Notes: generated by a model not told the origin, from the sequence alone. Positions 44,629-52,944 are shown, counted from the stretch's first letter. The stretch is DNA of 64,000 nucleotides from Streptomyces griseoviridis (GCA_014649155.1 BMSM01000007.1:248001-312000); one strand, 5' to 3'. Made by a program: numbers and translations.

Positions 44629-44701
44629 CAGGGCCGGAGGGACTTGAACCCCCAACCGCTGGTTTTGGAGACCAGTGCTCTACCAATTGAGCTACGACCC
44701 T
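44629..44701 (-). tRNA. trpT: tRNA-Trp (CCA anticodon)
   Basis: A 73-nt cloverleaf. The acceptor AGGGTCG pairs with CGGCCCT (one G-U), the D-arm is AGCTCAATTGGTAGAGC and the anticodon stem-loop is CTGGTCTCCAAAACCAG, giving CCA. The T-arm is GGGGGTTCAAGTCCCTC. CCA is not encoded. It precedes secE, with which it is probably cotranscribed. Confidence 0.97.
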
Positions 44702-44786
44702 TTGCGTGCCCCCCAACGTACCGCATCCGCCCGGGTGCTTGGTGTGCACCGGGTGGGCGCGGGCTGCTGGAGGCCGACGAGGTGAG

Positions 44787-44816
44787 AGTGTACGTGGTTC
44801 GGCGCCGGGCGTCGAA
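44787..44816 (-). promoter_or_regulatory. Candidate promoter of tRNA-Trp/secE/nusG
   Basis: On the minus strand TTCGAC (44816-44811) and TACACT (44792-44787) are 18 nt apart, placing the start about 80 nt upstream of the tRNA. Confidence 0.45.
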
Positions 44817-44972
44817 CAGAAAGCGCCGGTACGGGACCGGGCGGGGTCGAGGTGACCGAAGATCGCCCTGACCGGAGGGCGGTTCCGGACTGGTGTTCCG
44901 CTGTTTGTCCGGACCTGTTCACTCCGTGAAACCCGCGTGCCGGGCAGGTTTCCGGTCTGGAACGATGGGCCC

Positions 44973-46199
44973 ATGAGCGCTGCAATCCCTCCCACCGAGC
45001 GCCGGGTCTCCGCCCGAGTCGGCGCGATCTCCGAGTCCGCCACCCTCGCCGTCGACGCCAAGGCCAAGGCCCTGAAGGCCGCCGGGCGGCCGGTGATCGG
45101 CTTCGGCGCCGGTGAACCGGACTTCCCGACGCCCGACTACATCGTCGAGGCGGCGGTCGAGGCCTGCAAGAACCCGAAGTACCACCGGTACACCCCGGCC
45201 GGCGGCCTGCCCGAGCTGAAGGCCGCGATCGCCGCGAAGACGCTGCGCGACTCCGGTTACGAGGTCGACGCCTCCCAGATCCTCGTCACCAACGGCGGCA
45301 AGCAGGCCATCTACGAGGCGTTCGCCGCCCTTCTCGACCCGGGCGACGAGGTCATCGTCCCGGCGCCGTACTGGACGACGTACCCCGAGTCGATCCGGCT
45401 GGCCGGCGGTGTCCCGGTCGAGGTCGTCGCGGACGAGACGACCGGTTACCGGGTCAGCGTCGAGCAGCTGGAGGCGGCCCGCACGGAGAAGACCAAGGTC
45501 GTCCTCTTCGTCTCCCCGTCCAACCCGACCGGCGCGGTCTACTCCGAGTCCGAGACCGAGGCCATCGGCCGCTGGGCCGTCGAGCACGGTCTGTGGGTGC
45601 TCACCGACGAGATCTACGAGCACCTGGTCTACGGCGGCGCCACGGCCGTCTCGCTCCCGGCGGTCGTCCCCGAGCTGCGCGACAAGTGCATCGTGGTCAA
45701 CGGCGTCGCCAAGACGTACGCGATGACCGGCTGGCGGGTCGGGTGGGTGATCGGCCCCCAGGACGTGGTGAAGGCCGCCGCCAACCTCCAGTCGCACGCC
45801 ACCTCGAACGTCGCCAACGTCTCCCAGGCCGCCGCGCTCGCCGCCGTCTCCGGCAGCCTGGACGCCGTCGCGACGATGCGCGAGGCGTTCGACCGCCGCC
45901 GCAGGACGATCGTGCGGATGCTCAACGAGATCGACGGCGTGCTCTGCCCGGAGCCCGAGGGCGCGTTCTACGCCTACCCCTCGGTGAAGGCGCTGCTCGG
46001 CAAGGAGATCCGCGGCCGCCGTCCGCGGGACACGGTGGAGCTGGCCGCGCTCATCCTGGAGGAGGCCGAGGTCGCGGTGGTGCCCGGTGAGGCCTTCGGC
46101 ACCCCCGGCTACCTGCGCCTCTCCTACGCGCTGGGTGACGAGGACCTCGTCGAGGGCGTGAGCCGCGTCCAGAAGCTGCTGGCGGAGGCCAGGGACTGA
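44973..46199 (+). CDS. aspC: Aspartate aminotransferase (class I/II PLP enzyme)
   Basis: A 408-residue aminotransferase that probably interconverts aspartate/2-oxoglutarate and oxaloacetate/glutamate. The PLP lysine is in [18 protein letters not shown]; other signatures are [45 protein letters not shown] and the C-terminal [17 protein letters not shown]. The start [20 protein letters not shown] is preferred over an in-frame ATG upstream. A prephenate/aspartate specificity cannot be excluded. Confidence 0.92.
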   Translation: MSAAIPPTERRVSARVGAISESATLAVDAKAKALKAAGRPVIGFGAGEPDFPTPDYIVEAAVEACKNPKYHRYTPAGGLPELKAAIAAKTLRDSGYEVDASQILVTNGGKQAIYEAFAALLDPGDEVIVPAPYWTTYPESIRLAGGVPVEVVADETTGYRVSVEQLEAARTEKTKVVLFVSPSNPTGAVYSESETEAIGRWAVEHGLWVLTDEIYEHLVYGGATAVSLPAVVPELRDKCIVVNGVAKTYAMTGWRVGWVIGPQDVVKAAANLQSHATSNVANVSQAAALAAVSGSLDAVATMREAFDRRRRTIVRMLNEIDGVLCPEPEGAFYAYPSVKALLGKEIRGRRPRDTVELAALILEEAEVAVVPGEAFGTPGYLRLSYALGDEDLVEGVSRVQKLLAEARD

Positions 46200-46213
46200 C
46201 CCGGTCCGGCCGC

Positions 46214-46252
46214 GGAACAGGGCGCCCTTCGCCACGAAGGGCGCCCTGTTCC
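46214..46252 (+). terminator. Rho-independent terminator after aspC
   Basis: An 18-bp perfect stem (GGAACAGGGCGCCCTTCG with its complement) and a 3-nt loop, followed by TTTG. It starts 15 nt after the aspC stop. Confidence 0.85.
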
Positions 46253-46322
46253 TTTGTGCGAGCAAGACCACGTACGGGCAATCGGCTACCGGGACCCGCC
46301 CGGCGTACGGCAAGATCCTTGG

Positions 46323-47372
46323 ATGGAGCGTGTACGTGATGTCTCTGAGCTGCCCAAGGCCCATCTGCACCTGCACTTCACCGGGTCGATGCGGCCCGCC
46401 ACCCTGCTGGAACTCGCCGACAAGCACGGCGTCCGGCTGCCCGACGTCCTGACCGAGGCGCTCTCCGGGGGCCACTCCCCGAAGCTGCGGGCGACGGACG
46501 AGCGCGGCTGGTTCCGCTTCCAGCGGCTCTACGACGCGGCCCGCTCGTGCCTCAGGGAGCCCGAGGACATCCAGCGTCTGGTACGGGAGGCCGCGGAGGA
46601 GGACCTGCGGGACGGCTCGCGTTGGCTGGAGATCCAGGTCGACCCGACCTCGTACGCGCCGCGGCTGGGCGGGCTGATCCCGGCGCTGGAGGTCATCCTG
46701 GACGCGGTGGACACGACCGTGCGGGAGACCGGCCTCGGGATGCGGGTGCTGGTGGCCGCCAACCGCATGAAGCACCCGCTGGACGCCCGTACGCTGGCCC
46801 GCCTCGCGGTGCGCTACGCGGACCGGGGCGTGGTCGGCTTCGGGCTCTCCAACGACGAGCGGCGGGGCATGGCCCGGGACTTCGACCGGGCGTTCGCCAT
46901 CGCCCGGGAGGGCGGGCTGCTCTCCGCGCCGCACGGCGGCGAGCTGACCGGGCCGGCCTCGGTCCGCGACTGCCTGGACGACCTGGAGGCGGACCGGATC
47001 GGCCACGGCGTCCGGGCGGCGGAGGACCCCCGGCTGCTGAAGCGGCTGGCGGACCGGCAGATCACCTGCGAGGTGTGCCCGGCGTCCAACGTGGCCCTGG
47101 GCGTCTACGAGAAGCCCGGGGACGTGCCGCTGCGCAAGCTGTTCGAGGCGGGCGTGCCGATGGCGCTGGGCGCGGACGACCCGCTGCTGTTCGGCTCCCG
47201 GCTGGCGGCGCAGTACGAGATCGCCCGCCGGTACCACGGCTTCACCGACGCCGAACTGGCCGAACTGGCCCGGCAGTCGGTGCGCGGCTCGGCGGCCCCG
47301 GAGGACATCAAGACCAAGCTGCTGTCGGACGTGGACGCCTGGATCGGCGCGGCCCCTCCCGGCCTCGGCTGA
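46323..47372 (+). CDS. add: Adenosine deaminase
   Basis: A 349-residue zinc enzyme of purine salvage, adenosine to inosine. Zinc and catalytic residues are visible: the HxH in ELPKAHLHLHFTGS, His and Glu in LLSAPHGGE, His in RIGHGV, and the Asp pair in ALGADDPLLFGS. It begins MERVRDVSELPKAHLHLHFT. It is convergent with murB, 16 bp apart. Confidence 0.93.
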   Translation: MERVRDVSELPKAHLHLHFTGSMRPATLLELADKHGVRLPDVLTEALSGGHSPKLRATDERGWFRFQRLYDAARSCLREPEDIQRLVREAAEEDLRDGSRWLEIQVDPTSYAPRLGGLIPALEVILDAVDTTVRETGLGMRVLVAANRMKHPLDARTLARLAVRYADRGVVGFGLSNDERRGMARDFDRAFAIAREGGLLSAPHGGELTGPASVRDCLDDLEADRIGHGVRAAEDPRLLKRLADRQITCEVCPASNVALGVYEKPGDVPLRKLFEAGVPMALGADDPLLFGSRLAAQYEIARRYHGFTDAELAELARQSVRGSAAPEDIKTKLLSDVDAWIGAAPPGLG

Positions 47373-47388
47373 CGGGCGGCCGGGTGTC

Positions 47389-48444
47389 TCAGAGGCTGAC
47401 GCCGACCGTCACCGGCTCGTTGACCAGGGTGATGCCGAAGGCGTCCCGGACCCCGGCGACGACCTCGCGGGCCAGGGCGAGCAGGTCCTCGGTGGTGGCC
47501 GAGCCCCGGTTGGTCAGGGCGAGGGTGTGCTTGGTGGAGATGCGGGCGGGGCCGGTACCGTAGCCCTTGGTGAAGCCCGCCTTGTCGATCAGCCAGGCGG
47601 CGGAGGTCTTGGTGCGGTCCTCGCCCGCCGGGTAGGCGGGCGGCTCCACGCCGTCGCCGAGCCGTCGGCGCACGCGCGCGCGGAAGGCGGCGAACTCCTC
47701 CTGGCCGAGGACCGGGTTGGTGAAGAACGACCCCGCCGACCAGGTGTCGTGGTCCTCGGGGTCGAGGACCATGCCCTTGCCCGCGCGGAGCTTCAGCACG
47801 GTCTCGCGGGCGGCCACCAGGGGGACCCGGTCGCCGGGCTCGACACCGAGGGCGCGGGCCGTCTCGGCGTAGCGGACCGGTCCGGAGAGTCCGCGCGCGT
47901 CCTCCAGGGCGAAGCGGACGCGCAGGACCACGTACCGTTCCGGTTCGGCCTTGAAGCGGCTGTGGCGGTACGAGAACGCGCACTGCTCGGCCGTGAGGGT
48001 GACCGTCTCCCCCAGGGTGCGGTCGTAGGCGACGACCTCGGTGATGGTGGAGGCGACCTCCTGGCCGTACGCCCCCACGTTCTGGATCGGGGTGGCGCCG
48101 GCCGAGCCGGGGATGCCGGCGAGGCATTCGACGCCGGCGAGTCCCGCCTCGACCGTGCGCGCGACGGCGTCGGTCCACACCTCGCCGGCGGCCAGCTCCA
48201 GGCGGGTGCCGTCGAGGGCGAAGCCCTTGGTGGCGACGACGAGCGCGGTGCCGTCGAAGCCCTTGTCGCCGATGACCAGGTTGGAACCGCCGCCGATCAC
48301 CAGCAGCGGCGTACCGGTGGCGTCGGCCTCGCGGACGGCGGCGATCACCTCGGCGTCGGTGGCCGCGGTGACCAGCCGGGTCGCGGGACCGCCCAGCCGG
48401 AAGGTGGTCAGCGGGGCGAGGGGGGCGTCGTGGAGTTCCTGCAC
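47389..48444 (-). CDS. murB: UDP-N-acetylenolpyruvoylglucosamine reductase
   Basis: MurB, 351 residues, FAD- and NADPH-dependent second step of UDP-MurNAc synthesis. FAD-binding motifs are LLVIGGGSNLVIGDKGFDGT and GIPGSAGATPIQNVGAYGQE; SYRHSRFK holds the Tyr/Arg region of type I MurB, AGSFFTNPV the catalytic serine, and the C-terminal Glu is in LVNEPVTV. The start is GTG at 48444; the frame stays open upstream without homology. Confidence 0.96.
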   Translation of the reverse strand: MQELHDAPLAPLTTFRLGGPATRLVTAATDAEVIAAVREADATGTPLLVIGGGSNLVIGDKGFDGTALVVATKGFALDGTRLELAAGEVWTDAVARTVEAGLAGVECLAGIPGSAGATPIQNVGAYGQEVASTITEVVAYDRTLGETVTLTAEQCAFSYRHSRFKAEPERYVVLRVRFALEDARGLSGPVRYAETARALGVEPGDRVPLVAARETVLKLRAGKGMVLDPEDHDTWSAGSFFTNPVLGQEEFAAFRARVRRRLGDGVEPPAYPAGEDRTKTSAAWLIDKAGFTKGYGTGPARISTKHTLALTNRGSATTEDLLALAREVVAGVRDAFGITLVNEPVTVGVSL

Positions 48445-48530
48445 GCGCCCAAGACTACGAGACGGCACCGACAGCGCCACGGGCGAGGAACGGCCGGGGC
48501 CGTCTCCCGCCCGTACGCGCGCGTGCCCGG

Positions 48531-48911
48531 TCATTCCAGGCGCCGGAGCGCCTCCTCCCAGTCGACCGGGAGGCTGTCGCCGCTGGCCGTCCAGGCGACG
48601 AACTTCGCGTCCTTCATCTGCGGGGCCAGCCCGCCGGCCGCCGGCCCGTGGCCGTCCGAGCGGGCGAAGTCCCTGAGGGCCCGGGGCGACTCCCAGGCGG
48701 ACAGCGTCCAGAAGGTCCGCCGCAAGGGGCGGGCCCTCAGGGAGGCGCCGTACGCGCCGGGCGCGCGCCCCACCCGCCGCCACACGCCGGGGGTCCGGAG
48801 GAGGAAGCGGAGGGCGCCCCACAGGGTGCGGGTCTCGAAGCGGGAGGCGAAGACGTGGACGTCGGTGGCGCGCGGCGGGGTGTTCGGCGCGGTCCAGGGC
48901 AGGGTGGGCAC
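48531..48911 (-). CDS. DUF3291/monooxygenase-like small protein
   Basis: A 126-residue protein with the DUF3291-type pattern VHVFASRFETRTLWGALRFL then RRTFWTLSAWESPRALRDFA and a C-terminal FVAWTASGDSLPVDWEEALR. Such proteins have a ferredoxin-like fold related to antibiotic-biosynthesis monooxygenases; the function is unknown. The GTG start has AAGGAG 7 nt upstream. It lies between the MFS remnant and murB on the same strand. Confidence 0.75.
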   Translation of the reverse strand: MPTLPWTAPNTPPRATDVHVFASRFETRTLWGALRFLLRTPGVWRRVGRAPGAYGASLRARPLRRTFWTLSAWESPRALRDFARSDGHGPAAGGLAPQMKDAKFVAWTASGDSLPVDWEEALRRLE

Positions 48912-48943
48912 GGCGGGCTCCTTGTCGGTACTGCGGGCCGGGA

Positions 48944-49204
48944 TCAGCGGGCGGCGGCTTCGAGGGCGGGCGCGGGCGTCGTCCCGCTGTCCTCGTCCGC
49001 CGGGCGGGCCGGACTACGGGCCGGGATCAGCAGCGCAGCCACCGCTCCGGCCGCGACCGCCGCGGCGCCGGTGACCAGCGCGGGCCGCAGTCCGTCGACG
49101 AAGGCCGACGCGGTCCCGTAAAAGGCGGCCATGAAACCGGCCACGCTGGTGATGACGAGGGCCCAGACCGCTCCCCCGCGGTGTACGGACTGCTGCTGTG
49201 ACAT
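48944..49204 (-). pseudogene. MFS exporter reduced in frame to 86 codons
   Basis: The frame opens MSQQQSVHRGGAVWALVITS then VAGFMAA, the N-terminus of a DHA2-type drug exporter, which normally continues with LDNLVVTTALP. Here it passes at about 49122 into FYGTASAFVDGLRPALVTGA then AAVAAGAVAALLIPARS, the form of the last membrane helix of the same family. About 380 central codons seem to be missing without a frameshift. The ribosome-binding site (GGGGGAG) and ATG are intact, so a two-helix protein could be made. It follows a TetR gene and an operator. Confidence 0.65.
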
Positions 49205-49238
49205 GACTCCCCCAGAGAGTGTCACCGGAGACTCGACG

Positions 49239-49258
49239 GTTAGTTATCGATGACTAAC
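49239..49258. promoter_or_regulatory. TetR-type operator upstream of the MFS remnant
   Basis: GTTAGT-N8-ACTAAC, a 20-bp inverted repeat 35 bp upstream of the MFS remnant's ATG. It matches the site upstream of the TetR gene in both arms and in four of the eight central bases. Confidence 0.65.
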
Positions 49259-49307
49259 TTCTACGGTCACGAGAAGGCGCCGGCGGCGCGAGCGGCCGGC
49301 CCCTCTC

Positions 49308-49847
49308 CTACGCGTACACGCCTTCCCAGATCCGGTGCCCGGGAGGGAACCTCATGGCCGTCAGGGAGTTGATGAGCATCCCCTTGGCCATGAAGGCGGT
49401 CGTGTCGGCCCCGTCGCCGCCGAGCAGCACGTGGACCGTGTCCCACAGCCGCATCCAGCCCGCCCGCACGACCTCGCCGAACTCCCGGTCACCGGCCTCC
49501 TCGGCGGCGCCCACGGTGAGGTACATCTGCATCTGCATCAGCAGCCGCTCGGGCCGCTCCGCGATGACCTCGGCATAGGCGTGCCCCATGGCCTGGAGGG
49601 CCGCATCGCCCTCCAGCCCCTCGGCCGCCTCCTCGAACGTGCGGACGGTGTCCTCGATGCACCGCTCCGCCGCCGCGAGGAAGATCGCCTGCTTGCCCGG
49701 GAAGAGCCGGAAGAGGTACGGCTGCGAGACCCCGACCCGCTTGGCGATCGCCTCGGTCGACGTGCCGTAATAGCCGCCGCGGGCGAACTCGGACATCGCC
49801 GCGCGGACGACGCTCTCGCGCCTCTCCTCTGCGCTCATCCTGACCAT
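49308..49847 (-). CDS. TetR-family transcriptional repressor
   Basis: A 179-residue repressor. The N-terminal helix-turn-helix spans about residues 10-55 (RESVVRAAMSEFARGGYYGT then STEAIAKRVGVSQPYLFRLF, PGKQAIFLAAAERC), typical of TetR proteins controlling exporters. The C-terminal ligand domain contains LEGDAALQAMGHAYAEVIAE and VLLGGDGADTTAFMAKGMLI. The start is ATG at 49847; MSAEERRESV three codons later is an alternative. Operators lie just upstream of it and of the MFS remnant, so it probably regulates itself. Confidence 0.9.
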   Translation of the reverse strand: MVRMSAEERRESVVRAAMSEFARGGYYGTSTEAIAKRVGVSQPYLFRLFPGKQAIFLAAAERCIEDTVRTFEEAAEGLEGDAALQAMGHAYAEVIAERPERLLMQMQMYLTVGAAEEAGDREFGEVVRAGWMRLWDTVHVLLGGDGADTTAFMAKGMLINSLTAMRFPPGHRIWEGVYA

Positions 49848-49855
49848 GCAGGGAA

Positions 49856-49875
49856 GTTAGTACTCAATCACTAAC
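49856..49875. promoter_or_regulatory. TetR-type operator at the repressor gene
   Basis: A second GTTAGT-N8-ACTAAC inverted repeat, 9 bp upstream of the TetR start codon. It would cover the ribosome-binding site or transcription start, consistent with tight autorepression. Confidence 0.65.
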
Positions 49876-49908
49876 TGGGTCAAGTGGCGCCGTACGGCCA
49901 CCACGCGC

Positions 49909-49938
49909 AAGGGGCGCTCACCCAAGTGAACGCCCCTT
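49909..49938 (-). terminator. Terminator after the HadB-like gene
   Basis: AAGGGGCG and CGCCCCTT form an 8-bp stem, continued by TCAC/GTGA across one mismatch with loop CCAA, 19 nt after the stop at 49957. Confidence 0.65.
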
Positions 49939-49956
49939 ACCGCCGTCTCCGGGACC

Positions 49957-50385
49957 TCATCCCAGCCGTACGACCGCCCGGGACATCCCCAGGACCTTCT
50001 GGCCGGCGCTGGTCGCCGTGAGGTCGACGCGGACGGTGCGGTCGTCGAGCTTGGCCGCGACCTTGGCGCTGACCTCGATCGTGGCCCCCCGGTCGTCATT
50101 GGGCACGACGACCGGCTTGGTGAACCGGACGCCGTACTCGACGACCGCGCCCGGGTCCCCGGTCCAGTCGGTGACCACCCGGATCGCCTCGGCCATGGTG
50201 AACATGCCGTGCGCGATGACGTCCGGCAGGCCGACCTCCTTGGCGAACTTCTCGTTCCAGTGGATGGGGTTGAAGTCCCCGGACGCGCCCGCGTACCGGA
50301 CCAGCGCGTCCCGGGTCACGGGGAAGGTCCGGGCCGGCAGCTCGGTGCCGACCTCCACGTCGTCGTACGCGATCTTCGACGTCAT
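49957..50385 (-). CDS. MaoC-type dehydratase, HadB-like catalytic subunit
   Basis: A 142-residue hotdog-fold protein. The MaoC hydratase motif GDFNPIHWNEKFAKEVGLPD holds the catalytic Asp and His, followed by IAHGMFTMAEAIR. With the neighbour 7 nt upstream it resembles the HadA-HadB pair of mycobacteria, which dehydrates 3-hydroxyacyl-ACP. In Streptomyces, without mycolates, the pair probably acts in another acyl chain pathway; the substrate is unknown. Confidence 0.88.
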   Translation of the reverse strand: MTSKIAYDDVEVGTELPARTFPVTRDALVRYAGASGDFNPIHWNEKFAKEVGLPDVIAHGMFTMAEAIRVVTDWTGDPGAVVEYGVRFTKPVVVPNDDRGATIEVSAKVAAKLDDRTVRVDLTATSAGQKVLGMSRAVVRLG

Positions 50386-50392
50386 CGGCTGC

Positions 50393-50845
50393 TCACGCCC
50401 CCTCGGCCGCGCGGGCCACCAGTTTGGTCCAGGCGGTCACGACGCGCTCACCGGTCTCGTCGTGGACCTCACCGCGGATGTCCAGGATGTCGTTGCCCGC
50501 CAGGGACTTGATCGCCTCGATGGTCGAGGTGACGGTGAGCCGGTCGCCGGCCCGTACGGGACGGGCGTAGGCGAACTTCTGGTCGCCGTGCACCACCCGG
50601 CTGTAGTCGAGGCCCAGCTGCGGGTCCGCGATCACCTGGCCGGCGGCCTTGAAGGTGATGGAGAACACGAAGGTGGGCGGCGCGACGACATCGGGATGAC
50701 CGAGCGCCTTGGCCGCCTCGGGGTCGGTGTACACGGGGCTGGTGTCACCCACCGCCTCCGCGAACTCCCGGATCTTCTCCCGGCCCACCTCGTAGGGCTC
50801 GGTGGGCGGATAGGTCCGCCCCACGAAGGACTGGTCGAGCGCCAT
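50393..50845 (-). CDS. MaoC N-terminal-like protein, HadA-like subunit
   Basis: A 150-residue hotdog protein starting MALDQSFVGRTYPPTEPYEV. At the catalytic motif it reads VGDTSPVYTDPEAAKALGHP, lacking the active-site His, as in HadA, which shapes substrate binding while HadB provides catalysis. The order rpmG-hadA-hadB beside tRNA-Trp-secE-nusG is also found in Mycobacterium tuberculosis; here other genes separate the two blocks. Confidence 0.88.
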   Translation of the reverse strand: MALDQSFVGRTYPPTEPYEVGREKIREFAEAVGDTSPVYTDPEAAKALGHPDVVAPPTFVFSITFKAAGQVIADPQLGLDYSRVVHGDQKFAYARPVRAGDRLTVTSTIEAIKSLAGNDILDIRGEVHDETGERVVTAWTKLVARAAEGA

Positions 50846-50875
50846 GGGCTCGGCACCTCCTGTGATCGAAACGAC

Positions 50876-50910
50876 GCGAGGCCGCCCCCAACCTTCGGGG
50901 ACGGCCTCGC
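50876..50910 (-). terminator. rpmG terminator
   Basis: GCGAGGCCGCCCCC and GGGGACGGCCTCGC pair over 14 positions (one G-U in RNA) around a 7-nt loop, 13 nt after the rpmG stop, followed by GTCGTTTCG. Confidence 0.8.
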
Positions 50911-50923
50911 GTACGAGCCTGAT

Positions 50924-51088
50924 TTATCGCGTTTCGCGGTGCGCGGTGTGCGCATTGCAACGCGGGCAGTGCTTCTTCATCTCAAGACGGTCCGGGTTGT
51001 TACGCCGGTTCTTCTTGGTGATGTAGTTCCGCTCCTTGCACTCCACGCAGGCCAGCGTGATCTTCGGGCGGACGTCGGTGGCAGCCAC
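50924..51088 (-). CDS. rpmG: 50S ribosomal protein L33, zinc-binding form
   Basis: L33, 54 residues, starting [20 protein letters not shown] from GTG at 51088. Both CxxC pairs (CVEC and CPRC) are present, so it is the zinc-containing form. It follows two tRNA genes on the same strand and may be cotranscribed with them. Confidence 0.96.
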   Translation of the reverse strand: MAATDVRPKITLACVECKERNYITKKNRRNNPDRLEMKKHCPRCNAHTAHRETR

Positions 51089-51178
51089 GTGAGTGCTCCT
51101 TGACGAACGGATGGGACTGGGTTAATGCATAGAAGAGTAGCCGATCGAAGGACCGACCCCGCAATCGGCTACTTAGAG

Positions 51179-51251
51179 TAGCGGTGACCGGACTTGAACC
51201 GGTGACACAGCGATTATGAGCCGCTTGCTCTACCGACTGAGCTACACCGCT
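51179..51251 (-). tRNA. tRNA-Met (CAT anticodon)
   Basis: A 73-nt cloverleaf. AGCGGTG pairs with CACCGCT, the D-arm is AGCTCAGTCGGTAGAGC, and the anticodon loop CTCATAA gives CAT. The T-arm is ACCGGTTCAAGTCCGGT. The first acceptor pair is standard Watson-Crick, so this should be elongator tRNA-Met and not the initiator (an Ile lysidine-type CAT tRNA is less likely). Confidence 0.93.
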
Positions 51252-51297
51252 GCGATGCGATCGAGCCCCGCCTTGCGGCGGGAATCTCTCACACCAG

Positions 51298-51370
51298 AGC
51301 CCCAATACGGAATCGAACCGTAGACCTTCTCCTTACCATGGAGACGCTCTGCCGACTGAGCTATTGGGGC
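51298..51370 (-). tRNA. tRNA-Thr (GGT anticodon)
   Basis: A 73-nt cloverleaf with acceptor GCCCCAA/TTGGGGC, anticodon stem-loop TCTCCATGGTAAGGAGA (GGT) and T-arm TACGGTTCGATTCCGTA. It is 46 nt upstream of tRNA-Met in the same direction. Confidence 0.95.
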
Positions 51371-51593
51371 GAGCGATGAAGACATTACACGGTCGGCCGC
51401 CGTTCGCCCAAATCCGTTTCGCGGCTCCTGCCCCGACCCGTCGCCGCCCCCTCCGGACGGGCCGGAGGGGGCCGACCCCACCGGTACGACTATTGCGCTC
51501 CTGCGCCTCACGGTCCGGCCGCCGTCCTAGGCTCGACTCACTCTGCGTGATCACGCGTCCCCCACTGCGCAGCCCCGAGCCCAGAGGAGTGCG

Positions 51594-52853
51594 ATGCCCG
51601 ACAGCCAGCCGCAGCAGCCCTCGCACTCGTCCTCGCGCCGGGGTCCGGCGGGCTCCGGCCCGCTGCTGCTGTCGGGGGCGCGGCTCGCCGACGGCCGGAC
51701 CGTGGACGTACGGCTGGGCGAGGGCCGCATCGAGGCCGTCGGCACGGCGGGCAGCCTCGCGCCGGCCGGCCCGCCCGGCGCCGGTGCCCGCGTCGACCTC
51801 GCCGGCTACCTGCTCCTGCCGGCCCCGGCCGACCCCCACGCCCACGCCGACACCGCCCTGACGGCCGACTCCGGCGGGCCGGTGTCCCGCGCGTCCCGGG
51901 ACGTCCAGCACCGGGTGACCGAGGCGGCGTTGCTGCAACTGGGCCACGGCGCGACGTCGTTGCGGGCGCATGTGCGGGTGGGTGATGTCTCCGGGCTCGG
52001 CGCCCTGACGGCCGTCCTGCGGGCCGGCCGGGCGCTGCGCGGCCTGGTCGGGCTGACGACGGTGGCGATGCCACGGGTGCTGACGGGGACGGCCGGGGCG
52101 GACGGGCTGGCGATGCTGCGCGACGCGCTGAAGATGGGCGCCGGCGTGGTGGGCGGCTGCCCGGACCTGGACCCCGACCCGGCGGGGTACGTGGAGGCGG
52201 TCCTGGAGGTCGCCGCCGAGCACGGCTGCCCGGTCGACCTGCACACGGACGCCGCCGATCCGGCCCGGCTGGCCCGGCTGGCGGCGATGGCGGGCGGACT
52301 GCGTCCGGGCGTGACCCTGGGGCCGTGCGGGGGCCTGGACCGGCTGCCGGCCGAGGTCGCCCGCCGGGCGGCGGACCAGCTCGCGGCGGCCGGGGTGACC
52401 GTGGTGTGCCTGCCGCAGGGCGGCTGCGGCGGCGCCGGGCTCCGCGAGGCGGCTCCGGTGGGGCTGCTGCGGCGGGCGGGCGTCCGGGTGGCGGCCGGCA
52501 GCGGCGCGCTGCGCGACCTGGCCAACCCGGTGGGCCGCGGGGACCCCTTGGAGGCGGCCTACCTGCTGGCCTCCCGGCACGGGCTGCGGCCGGAGGACGC
52601 CTACGAGGCGGTGAGCGGGGCGGCCCGGGCGGCGCTCGGGCTGCCCGAGGTGCGGGTGGAGGCGGGCTTCCCGGCCGAGTTGCTCGCGGTCCGCGGGGAC
52701 CGGCTCGCGGGGGCGCTCTCGTTGGCGTACAGCCGGATCGTGGTGCACCGGGGGCGCGTGGTGGCGCGTACCAGCGCGGTACGGGAGTACGGCGACTCCG
52801 CGTCGGCCACCGCGCTGGGGCTGCCCCGGCAGGGGCGGGGCCGGCTGCCCTGA
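51594..52853 (+). CDS. Amidohydrolase-superfamily protein, cytosine deaminase-like
   Basis: A 419-residue TIM-barrel amidohydrolase. The N-terminal metal motif PADPHAHADT (H82, H84) and a barrel histidine in PVDLHTDAAD are present. Where cytosine deaminase has its catalytic aspartate (GHDDVFDP), this protein has AGSGALRDLANP, with Gly in place of that Asp. It may bind metal without being a normal deaminase. Start ATG has GAGGAG 7 nt upstream. Its substrate is unknown. Confidence 0.8.
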   Translation: MPDSQPQQPSHSSSRRGPAGSGPLLLSGARLADGRTVDVRLGEGRIEAVGTAGSLAPAGPPGAGARVDLAGYLLLPAPADPHAHADTALTADSGGPVSRASRDVQHRVTEAALLQLGHGATSLRAHVRVGDVSGLGALTAVLRAGRALRGLVGLTTVAMPRVLTGTAGADGLAMLRDALKMGAGVVGGCPDLDPDPAGYVEAVLEVAAEHGCPVDLHTDAADPARLARLAAMAGGLRPGVTLGPCGGLDRLPAEVARRAADQLAAAGVTVVCLPQGGCGGAGLREAAPVGLLRRAGVRVAAGSGALRDLANPVGRGDPLEAAYLLASRHGLRPEDAYEAVSGAARAALGLPEVRVEAGFPAELLAVRGDRLAGALSLAYSRIVVHRGRVVARTSAVREYGDSASATALGLPRQGRGRLP

Positions 52854-52944
52854 CGGTCCGGCAGGGCAGCCGGTCGGGGCGGAGCGGGGGCGGCGCCGGA
52901 TCGCCGTGCGGCGAGGACGGCCGCCGGGGCGTACGGTCGAGTAC

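Noticed and set aside
44919..44931. TTCAC-N3-GTGAA palindrome before aspC as a regulator site
   Set aside because: Symmetry is short and there is no matching second site or nearby regulator; too weak to list as a feature.
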